This document shows, piece by piece, positions 1 through 4,820 of a stretch of DNA of 5,117 nucleotides. The DNA is from Chloroflexota bacterium. Its GTDB lineage: Bacteria > Chloroflexota > Anaerolineae > Anaerolineales > UBA11858. Numbering within the stretch: the first letter of the stretch is position 1; each line of letters opens with the position of its first letter. The position numbers and the translations under genes were made by a program. The notes below the pieces were generated by a model, which saw only the letters and a list, made by a program, of their open reading frames with translations, was not told the DNA's origin and did no database searches. The DNA is taken from assembly GCA_003513015.1 (NCBI GenBank), contig DOTA01000364.1:1-5117 (forward strand), in the 5' to 3' direction.

Positions 1-126
1 GCCAACATTCAATTCGGTTTGAGTGAGCGCGGCAATGATGCGTACCCGGCTGGGATCGCTGAGGGCGCTGAAAAATTCGGCCAAATATTGAGCGGTTTGT
101 TCGTCAACGGTTATGGTTGTTTCCAT
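1..126 (-). CDS. ArsR/SmtB-family transcriptional repressor, N-terminal fragment (runs off left edge)
   Basis: The minus strand reads 42 codons from an ATG at 126-124 to the window edge without a stop. The peptide begins METTITVDEQ and contains ALSDPSRVRIIAAL. That is the hallmark first helix of ArsR/SmtB winged-helix repressors, which usually run about 100-120 residues, so most of the DNA-binding helix and any metal- or redox-sensing residues lie outside the window. Family members repress their own operon and release DNA when they bind a metal ion, an oxidised cysteine signal or another ligand. Here the ligand cannot be inferred because no sensing residues are visible. The start is supported by a strong promoter 39-67 bases upstream and an operator-like palindrome between promoter and ATG. 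No clear Shine-Dalgarno precedes the ATG. Family assignment is fairly secure despite the short length. Confidence 0.8.
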   Translation of the reverse strand, partial: METTITVDEQTAQYLAEFFSALSDPSRVRIIAALTQTELNVG

Positions 127-134
127 GATTTGCC

Positions 135-160
135 AATATATGAATATATGCTCATACATT
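135..160 (-). promoter_or_regulatory. Probable ArsR/SmtB operator (imperfect palindrome)
   Basis: The two 13-base halves of this stretch match as inverted repeats at 10 of 13 positions, centred between 147 and 148. The core on the minus strand reads TGAGCATATATTCA, close to the TGAnCA-N2-TGnTCA-like sites bound by known metal-sensing ArsR/SmtB repressors. It overlaps the predicted transcription start of the promoter at 165-193 and lies 8 bases upstream of the repressor ATG. Bound protein would therefore block initiation, which suggests autorepression. The palindrome is seen directly; binding is inferred. Confidence 0.72.
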
Positions 161-164
161 CGAC

Positions 165-193
165 ATAATAAAATAAGTTGAGCGTTTTGTCAA
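165..193 (-). promoter_or_regulatory. Sigma-70 promoter of the ArsR-type gene
   Basis: On the minus strand there is a perfect -35 box TTGACA (193-188), a 17-base spacer and a -10 box TATTAT (170-165), five of six matches to consensus. Transcription should start near 158, inside the operator-like palindrome, leaving a leader of about 32 bases. It lies just downstream of the terminator of the proline dehydrogenase gene, so the repressor gene has its own promoter. Confidence 0.78.
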
Positions 194-210
194 TGTGATT
201 TATGTCATGC

Positions 211-248
211 AAACAAAAAAGCGCAAAGGTGAGAGATTTCCTTTGCGC
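211..248 (-). terminator. Intrinsic terminator of the proline dehydrogenase gene
   Basis: Read on the minus strand, GCGCAAAGG (248-240) pairs perfectly with CCTTTGCGC (229-221) across a 10-base loop, giving a nine-base-pair stem. It is followed directly by six T residues and then GTTT (220-211). It begins 22 bases after the TAA stop of the proline dehydrogenase frame, which is where a Rho-independent terminator is expected. It separates that gene from the ArsR-type gene on the same strand. Confidence 0.92.
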
Positions 249-270
249 CGGATTGAAACGGGAATGAGTC

Positions 271-1233
271 TTAATGCTTGAAATAGTTCGAGATAAAGAA
301 CCACAGATTAGCTGGACGTTCTGCTAAGCGGCGCATGAAATAGGGGTACCATTCCGTGCCGTAAGGCACATACACCCGCACCGGGTAGCCCTCGGCCACC
401 AATTGTTCCTGCAAATCGCGGCGGATACCGTTGAGCATCTGAAATTCGATGGCATCTTTGGGCAAGCCAACCTGTTGGGCGTAGGTTTTGGCATGTTCAA
501 TGCGTTTTTCGTCGTGGCTGGCAATCGCGGGGATCGGCGGGAAGCAACCACAGGCACTGATAAGGGGTTTTCCTGCCAGGAGCGATCCTGAGATAAGCAT
601 CTCACTGAGCACATCAAAATTAGCATCCACATCTGCTTTCTTGGGGAAGGCCCGGTCTGCAGGTTCTTTGTAAGCCCCTTTGCATAAACGCACCGGCGCG
701 CCGGTTTCCATGAGTTGGCGGATATCTTTGGCCGAGCGATAAAGGTAAGCCTGAATCACGATGCCAACCTGCCCATTGAAACCTTCCTGACGCAATTTCT
801 GAAAAGTAGCCAGAGTAACATCGGTGTAGGGTGTATCCTCCATATCAATGCGCACAAAATTGTTCAGTTCTTTGGCTTTTTGCAGGATGTTTCTGAGATT
901 CTCTTCGAAAAGCGCCGGATCCAGGGCTAAACCAATTTGGCTGGGCTTAATCGACACGCCGGATTGTACATCGGTACGGTGGATTTCCTCTAAAATTTCG
1001 ATAATCTCACCGGTTGCACGGCGCGCCTCCTCGGCATCCGTGACACTTTCACCGAGGTGATCCAGGGTAGCACAGATACCTTTGGCATTTAATTCACGAA
1101 TCACGCGAATGGCATCATCGGCGGTTTCTCCGGCTACAAAGCGGGAGGCTACCAGCCAGGCAATCTTCCAACGTGTAACCAAGCGGCGGGCCCAAGGTGC
1201 TTTCGAAAGGTAGATCAAAAAAGATCGGAGCAT
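271..1233 (-). CDS. Proline dehydrogenase, monofunctional (PutB/Thermus type)
   Basis: This 320-residue protein should oxidise L-proline to 1-pyrroline-5-carboxylate using FAD and pass electrons to the membrane quinone pool, the first step of proline catabolism. Length fits stand-alone bacterial enzymes (about 300-330). Visible family motifs in a beta/alpha-barrel order are VSIKPSQIGL (93-102), FVRIDMEDTPYTD (126-138), QAYLY (161-165), RLCKGAYKE (182-190), ASHDEKRI (238-245), EFQMLNGIR (263-271) and the C-terminal RVYVPYGTEWYPYFMRRLAE (286-305). The paired arginines 301/302 match those that hold the proline carboxylate. The ATG is preceded by GAGGA four bases upstream. No pyrroline-5-carboxylate dehydrogenase is adjacent, so the second step must be encoded elsewhere. 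The segment around 216-232 (GSLLAGKPLISACGCF) looks about ten residues longer than I expect before the A(T/S)HD motif; this is from memory of the family, not an alignment. The gene has its own terminator and appears monocistronic. Confidence 0.95.
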   Translation of the reverse strand: MLRSFLIYLSKAPWARRLVTRWKIAWLVASRFVAGETADDAIRVIRELNAKGICATLDHLGESVTDAEEARRATGEIIEILEEIHRTDVQSGVSIKPSQIGLALDPALFEENLRNILQKAKELNNFVRIDMEDTPYTDVTLATFQKLRQEGFNGQVGIVIQAYLYRSAKDIRQLMETGAPVRLCKGAYKEPADRAFPKKADVDANFDVLSEMLISGSLLAGKPLISACGCFPPIPAIASHDEKRIEHAKTYAQQVGLPKDAIEFQMLNGIRRDLQEQLVAEGYPVRVYVPYGTEWYPYFMRRLAERPANLWFFISNYFKH

Positions 1234-1312
1234 ATTTTCCTCATATCTTAGCGGTTTGTTTCAGGGTTGATTTACAACCGCGAAACGAATTAATGGAAAG
1301 GTTTTCAACCTA

Positions 1313-1341
1313 ATCTTAATTCAGCCAGGCGCTGGCTCCAA
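1313..1341 (-). promoter_or_regulatory. Candidate promoter of proline dehydrogenase with an inverted repeat in its spacer
   Basis: On the minus strand TTGGAG (1341-1336) and TAAGAT (1318-1313) are separated by 17 bases, matching the -35 and -10 consensus at three and four of six positions. The spacer carries a perfect inverted repeat AGCCAG-GCG-CTGGCT (1323-1337) that could be an operator. An alternative start with a better -10 is TTGTGT (1379-1374) and TATTAT (1356-1351), also 17 apart, which would overlap the plus-strand -35 box. Neither can be preferred from sequence alone. Confidence 0.35.
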
Positions 1342-1370
1342 GTGCCTAAGATAATAAATTTGAACGAAAT

Positions 1371-1427
1371 TTGACACAACAGCGTTTAAAGGATATTAAT
1401 ATCCTGTTTTCGGGCTTATGTTATACT
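1371..1427 (+). promoter_or_regulatory. Promoter region of the membrane-anchored hydrolase gene
   Basis: A perfect -35 box TTGACA (1371-1376) is followed after 17 bases by TATTAA (1394-1399), four of six matches. A second candidate is an extended -10, TG-T-TATACT (1419-1427), without a clear -35; it would start transcription near 1434, about 18 bases before the GTG at 1452. Either reading places transcription start inside the region that a naive longest-frame call (TTG at 1371) would treat as coding, so it bears on the start codon choice. Confidence 0.55.
1390..1405. promoter_or_regulatory. Perfect 16-bp palindrome in the promoter, possible operator
   Basis: AGGATATTAATATCCT is identical to its reverse complement over all 16 bases. 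It covers the TATTAA -10 candidate and ends 17 bases before the TATACT candidate. A site here could repress the plus-strand gene. The symmetry is seen directly; a regulator is not identified, and AT-rich palindromes do arise by chance. Confidence 0.4.
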
Positions 1428-1442
1428 CGCGCCGAAGCATTT

Positions 1443-1447
1443 GGAGG
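1443..1447 (+). promoter_or_regulatory. Shine-Dalgarno GGAGG deciding the GTG start at 1452
   Basis: GGAGG is followed by four T residues and then GTG (1452-1454), in frame with the long reading frame. No comparable ribosome-binding site precedes the upstream TTG at 1371. The GTG start also puts a basic residue and then a hydrophobic helix right at the N-terminus, as expected of a signal-anchor. Confidence 0.75.
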
Positions 1448-1451
1448 TTTT

Positions 1452-2933
1452 GTGAGACAATTCACCTTTTCTGCCTTTCGCTGGATGGCGATCATTTTAT
1501 TACTTTTTGGGGTGATTCTCACTGCGATTCAAGTCGCCAGTTTTAGCCGTTTGCGGGCTACTTTTCCCAGTGGTATGACGATTGCCGGCGTGCCTGTGGG
1601 TGGGCTGGATCGGCAGCAAACCGCCCAACGCCTGCTGGAAGCCTACAATATCCCCGTGGAATTGCAATATAACGATGACCGGATTCACTTGGACCCATCG
1701 GTGGTTGGTTTCGAACTCGATCTCGAAAGTATGTTAGCCGCCGCCGATCTGGAGCGCACACAAGAATCGTTTTGGGTGGCATTTTGGGATTACCTTTGGG
1801 GGCGCGCTTCCAACCCGGTAGCAATCCCGCTTCGGGCAACCTACTCTGAGCCCCGCCTGCGCACCTACCTGGAAACGGAAATTTCCCCACGTTACGATCA
1901 ACCCCCGGCTCCGCCTATCCCCATTCCGGGGACGGTTAATTTTCAATCCGGCGAATTGGGTACATCCCTCGATATTGAGCGCACCCTAGGTCCTACTGAA
2001 GCAGCCTTACGCTCCACCTCTCAGCGGATTGTATCCCTGCCATTGCAGCGTACCCTTCCCCCGCGGCCATCCTATGATAACCTGGAAATTTTGTTGCGAC
2101 AAACCATCGACCTTTCGGGGTTTGACGGTTTGGTGGGCCTCTACCTCAAAGATTTGCAGAACAGCCAGGAAATCCACTTTGCCTATGAACTGGGTGAGGA
2201 TATAGATGTGCACCCGGATGTAGCCTTTACCGCGGCCAGCATCATCAAAGTGGCTGTATTGGTTTCGGTTTACAAAGAGTTAGACGAACCTCCTGATCCA
2301 GAAACCGCCGATCTGCTCGCCAAAATGATCGAAGAATCCGGCAACGAAGCTACCGATTGGCTGATGCAGCGCGTAATTGATTCGTATCGCGCCCCTTTGA
2401 TCGTAACCGAAAATATGCAAGCCTTGGGGTTAGTAAACACATTTTTAGCCGGGCATTTTTACCTGGGTGCCCCGCTGTTGCAACGCATTGAAACCCCAGC
2501 GAATACTCGCACGGATATCAGCACGGATCCTGACCCCTACAACCAGACCACACCATCCGATATTGGGATGCTCTTAGAAGATTTGCACCAGTGTTCCCAG
2601 ATAGGTGGCGGGGCCTTCATAGCCGTATTCCCCGGAAAAATTACCCAGGCAGAGTGCCAAGAAATGATAGCCTACTTGAGCCGCAACTACATGCCATCCT
2701 TGCTTGAAGCCGGCCTCACCGAAGATGCTTTCATCGCGCACAAACACGGCTGGGTGACGAATAATGGGATCATTAACATGCTCGGCGATGCCGGGATCAT
2801 CTACACTCCTGGTGGTGATTATGTTTTGACGATCTTTCTCTATCACCCCGAACAGCTAATTTGGGATCCCGCTTCCAGTTTGGTGGGGCAACTCTCGCGA
2901 GCGGTTTACAACTTCTATAATTTGCCACAGTAA
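1452..2933 (+). CDS. Membrane-anchored VanW-type/PG-binding plus class A beta-lactamase-like serine hydrolase
   Basis: Counted from the GTG start the protein has 493 residues. Residues about 9-30 form one hydrophobic helix after MRQFTFSAFRW, a signal-anchor leaving the rest outside the membrane. Residues about 35-200 begin with MTIAGVPVGGLDRQQTAQRL, the pattern of the putative peptidoglycan-binding domain that accompanies VanW/YoaR proteins. A proline-rich linker segment lies near 150-160. From about 218 to the end is a penicillin-recognising serine hydrolase domain: nucleophile motif S263-I-I-K266, S296-G-N298 in place of SDN, and K431-H-G433 in place of KTG, followed by a DAGIIYTPGGDYVLTIFL core strand. 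The omega-loop region (about 340-368) has no unambiguous match to the deacylating Glu166, so it may be a peptidase or transpeptidase-like enzyme or a slow lactamase. Exactly two cysteines remain (C381, C402) and could form a disulfide. The gene is monocistronic, bounded by its own promoter and a strong terminator. Domain calls are confident; substrate is unknown. Confidence 0.85.
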   Translation: MRQFTFSAFRWMAIILLLFGVILTAIQVASFSRLRATFPSGMTIAGVPVGGLDRQQTAQRLLEAYNIPVELQYNDDRIHLDPSVVGFELDLESMLAAADLERTQESFWVAFWDYLWGRASNPVAIPLRATYSEPRLRTYLETEISPRYDQPPAPPIPIPGTVNFQSGELGTSLDIERTLGPTEAALRSTSQRIVSLPLQRTLPPRPSYDNLEILLRQTIDLSGFDGLVGLYLKDLQNSQEIHFAYELGEDIDVHPDVAFTAASIIKVAVLVSVYKELDEPPDPETADLLAKMIEESGNEATDWLMQRVIDSYRAPLIVTENMQALGLVNTFLAGHFYLGAPLLQRIETPANTRTDISTDPDPYNQTTPSDIGMLLEDLHQCSQIGGGAFIAVFPGKITQAECQEMIAYLSRNYMPSLLEAGLTEDAFIAHKHGWVTNNGIINMLGDAGIIYTPGGDYVLTIFLYHPEQLIWDPASSLVGQLSRAVYNFYNLPQ

Positions 2934-2935
2934 TG

Positions 2936-2996
2936 CACTAAACGAAAAAAGGGCTGGCAAGTCTTGAAGACTTACCAGCCCTTTTTTCGTTTAGTG
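2936..2996. terminator. Bidirectional intrinsic terminator, 61-bp near-perfect palindrome
   Basis: Thirty bases on each side of position 2966 pair with a single mismatch (2958 against 2974). The GC-rich stem GGGCTGG...CCAGCCC is flanked by AAAAAA (2945-2950) and TTTTTT (2982-2987), so it works as stem plus T-tract read from either strand. The mismatch is C-A in plus-strand RNA but a tolerated G-U pair in minus-strand RNA. It begins two bases after the hydrolase stop and ends eight bases before the stop of the convergent polyprenyl synthase gene, so it serves both transcription units. Confidence 0.95.
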
Positions 2997-3004
2997 TGAT
3001 CACA

Positions 3005-3967
3005 TTATATTTCGCGATCCACAATATAAAACGCCAGTTCTTCCAGAGCGCGATGTTCAGTGTTATCCGGCAAATCGGCGATAGCCGCAAGCCCGCGATC
3101 AATAAACTCACGCGCTTCGTTCATAGCCTCCCGGATTGCTCCGCTGGCCCGAATAGCGCTCACCAAGCGATCCATCCCGACCCCATCACGATAATCGCCG
3201 TTCAAAACCTGCTGCATATCGGCATCTTCCGGGTGCGCCTCGGCATAATAAATCGCGGGGAGTGTTACCAAACCCTGGCGCAAATCACTGGCAACTGGCT
3301 TACCCACCCTGGTTTGCTCACCCGTAAAATCCAAAATATCATCCACGATCTGAAAAGCCATGCCAATCTCATAGCCGAAGCTATCCATCGCGGCAACAAC
3401 GGCATCATCCACCGGGCTAACCAAAGCGGCACAATAAGTGGAGGCCTTAAACAAAGAGGCAGTTTTGGCGTAAATACGTTTGTAATAATCATCCCGGCAG
3501 GCTTTGCCGCGGCTGGTAAATAACTGGGTGATTTCCCCGCTCACAATCGTCGCCAGGGTTTCGGCAAAGACTGTCATCAATTGCACTTTTTGAGTAGCAG
3601 CCGCAAAACCGGCCGCGCGCGCAAAAATATAATCACCCGCCAAAACCGTAGCCGCTGGAGACCAGCGCGTATTTAGCGTAGGGATACCACGGCGTAACAT
3701 AGCGCCATCGATTAAATCGTCATGCACCAGGGTCGCGGTGTGAAGCAATTCAACCGCCGCGGCCAGATTCATCAACTTCTCGTTATCTGCACCTAGCATA
3801 TCCCCCGACAATAACGTCACAACCGGGCGAATGCGCTTACCACCCGAGGAGAGCAAATAAGCCAAAACCGATTGAAGATCAGGATGATACTGTAACGCCT
3901 CAGACCGCATCAACGCTTCCACTTGTCGAATACGATCTTCAACTAGGGTAAAAAAACTCTGGCTCAA
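3005..3967 (-). CDS. Trans-polyprenyl diphosphate synthase (IspB/HepT-like)
   Basis: This 320-residue soluble enzyme adds isopentenyl diphosphate units to an allylic primer to build an all-trans polyprenyl chain, most likely the side chain of menaquinone or ubiquinone. Motifs occur in the canonical order: GGKRIRP (42-48), the first aspartate-rich motif DDLID (83-87) followed by RRG (92-94), GDYIFARA (111-118), the second aspartate-rich motif DDILD (209-213) and GKPVASDLRQG (222-232). Position five before the first motif is Ala78, a small residue; short-chain farnesyl synthases have an aromatic there, so a long-chain product is inferred. The start is a TTG at 3967-3965, exactly abutting the TGA of tatD, with GGAG seven bases upstream; the first in-frame ATG would remove 18 residues and the GGAG fit. 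Translation is probably coupled to tatD. Transcription ends at the palindrome 2936-2996. Confidence 0.95.
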   Translation of the reverse strand: MSQSFFTLVEDRIRQVEALMRSEALQYHPDLQSVLAYLLSSGGKRIRPVVTLLSGDMLGADNEKLMNLAAAVELLHTATLVHDDLIDGAMLRRGIPTLNTRWSPAATVLAGDYIFARAAGFAAATQKVQLMTVFAETLATIVSGEITQLFTSRGKACRDDYYKRIYAKTASLFKASTYCAALVSPVDDAVVAAMDSFGYEIGMAFQIVDDILDFTGEQTRVGKPVASDLRQGLVTLPAIYYAEAHPEDADMQQVLNGDYRDGVGMDRLVSAIRASGAIREAMNEAREFIDRGLAAIADLPDNTEHRALEELAFYIVDREI

Positions 3968-4753
3968 TCAATTACTCCATTGAAACAGCCGCCGGGCATT
4001 GGCGGTGGTAACTTCGGCCACAACCTCGGGGGACTGGTTATGTATTTCACAAATTTTTTCAGCAACAAAACGCACATGGACCGGTTCGTTGCGCTGGCCC
4101 CGGTGGGGATGCGGGGTCAAAAACGGGCTGTCGGTTTCGATCAACAGCCGATCCAACGGCACCGATGATACCACCATCCGCAATTCATCGGCTTTTTTGA
4201 AAGTCACCGGGCCTGTAATACCGATAAAAAAACCGAGTTCGAGGGTTCGTTCGGCTTCGACCAGATTGCCTGAAAATGAATGCAGGACTCCGGTTCCCCG
4301 GAATTCTGCCAGGATTTCAAGGGTTTCGGTTATGCAAAGACGATCTTCGTCACTGGCATTACGGGTGTGAATCGCCACCGGGAGATTCAGCCGTCCCGCG
4401 AGATTCAACTGCTCTCGAAAAACCTGCTTTTGCAACGAGCGCGGCGCACGCTCACGGTAGTAATCCAATCCAATTTCGCCGATAGCCGCCACCTTGGGGT
4501 GGGCCGCCATCTCGGAAAGAAACTCAAGGGTTTGCGCATCCCAAAGGGTAGCGCTGTTGGGGTGAACACCCACCGCAGCGTAAATCCGGGGATCAGATTC
4601 TGCCAACTCGATAGCAGCTTGACTGGTTTGCAGATCAATCCCGGGGATGAGAATCCGCTCTAAACCCGCCTCCCACGCCCGGGCCAGAACGGCGTCGCGA
4701 TCCACATCGAAATCGCGAAAATCCAAATGGCAGTGGGTGTCAGTGAGTGTCAT
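3968..4753 (-). CDS. tatD: TatD-family metal-dependent hydrolase (DNase)
   Basis: This 261-residue protein belongs to the amidohydrolase-fold TatD family, cytoplasmic enzymes with divalent-metal-dependent DNase (3'-5' exonuclease) activity; despite the name they are not needed for Tat export. All metal ligands are visible: H7 and H9 in TDTHCHLD, E93 in GEIGLDYY (92-99), H129 in PVAIHTR, H158 in VLHSFSG and D208 in ETDSPFLTP. AAVGVHPN (59-66) and the C-terminal TTANARRLF (249-257) are also typical. Length is standard (about 255-265). The ATG is chosen because the family starts a few residues before the THCH motif; no good Shine-Dalgarno lies upstream. It follows the hexose-phosphate mutase gene by 67 bases and abuts the polyprenyl synthase, suggesting one transcription unit. 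Pairing of these genes is likely incidental housekeeping clustering. Gene identity is secure, the physiological substrate is not. Confidence 0.96.
   Translation of the reverse strand: MTLTDTHCHLDFRDFDVDRDAVLARAWEAGLERILIPGIDLQTSQAAIELAESDPRIYAAVGVHPNSATLWDAQTLEFLSEMAAHPKVAAIGEIGLDYYRERAPRSLQKQVFREQLNLAGRLNLPVAIHTRNASDEDRLCITETLEILAEFRGTGVLHSFSGNLVEAERTLELGFFIGITGPVTFKKADELRMVVSSVPLDRLLIETDSPFLTPHPHRGQRNEPVHVRFVAEKICEIHNQSPEVVAEVTTANARRLFQWSN
3975..3978 (-). promoter_or_regulatory. Shine-Dalgarno GGAG for the TTG start of the polyprenyl synthase
   Basis: GGAG on the minus strand (3978-3975) lies inside the last codons of tatD, seven bases before the TTG at 3967. It supports the unusual start codon and a reinitiation or coupling mode at the TGA-TTG junction. 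Confidence 0.75.
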
Positions 4754-4760
4754 GTGTGAG

Positions 4761-4819
4761 GTGTTCCAGTGTCAAATATTCCAGTATCACGTGACACTTG
4801 GCACCTGACACCGGAACAC
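4761..4819. repeat. Nested palindromic GTGTCA repeat in the mutase-tatD gap
   Basis: GTGTTCCAGTGTCA (4761-4774) and TGACACCGGAACAC (4806-4819) are inverted repeats with 13 of 14 matches; the one mismatch is a G-U pair in minus-strand (sense) RNA. Inside sits a 16-base palindrome with one mismatched pair (4783-4798) centred on CACGTG. The unit TTCCAGTGTCA also recurs directly as TTCCAGTATCA (4764 and 4779, 15 apart) and TGACAC recurs at 4792 and 4806. No T-tract follows, so it does not look like a terminator. It may be an intergenic repeat family or an RNA hairpin between operon genes; purpose unknown. Confidence 0.7.
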
Positions 4820-4820
4820 G

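Noticed and set aside
127..270. tRNA or small RNA gene in the gap between the ArsR-type gene and proline dehydrogenase
   Set aside because: No cloverleaf or other fold is visible; the gap is explained by the operator, promoter and terminator.
1371..1451. Extra 27-residue N-terminus of the hydrolase from TTG 1371
   Set aside because: The codons overlap a -35 box, candidate -10 boxes and a palindrome, no Shine-Dalgarno precedes the TTG, and the extension would sit before the signal-anchor.
1558..1946. Minus-strand open frames (70 and 110 codons) over the hydrolase N-terminal domain
   Set aside because: Low-complexity Arg/Pro/Gly-rich translations typical of antisense frames; the plus-strand frame has clear domains.
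2996..3523. Plus-strand open frame of 175 codons over the polyprenyl synthase gene
   Set aside because: It is antisense to a gene with all family motifs, its translation shows no recognisable domain, and it starts at the edge of the terminator palindrome. It is a shadow of the real gene.
3999..4663. Several overlapping plus-strand open frames over tatD (up to 127 codons)
   Set aside because: They are antisense to a clear TatD protein with complete metal ligands, have no family-like motifs, and there is no ribosome-binding site or promoter that favours them.
4761..4819. Terminator after the hexose-phosphate mutase
   Set aside because: The inverted repeat has a long 31-base gap and no T-tract on the minus strand, so it does not fit an intrinsic terminator.
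4761..4819. CRISPR array from the repeated GTGTCA units
   Set aside because: Units are about 10 bases, partly inverted, with no constant repeat-spacer pattern.
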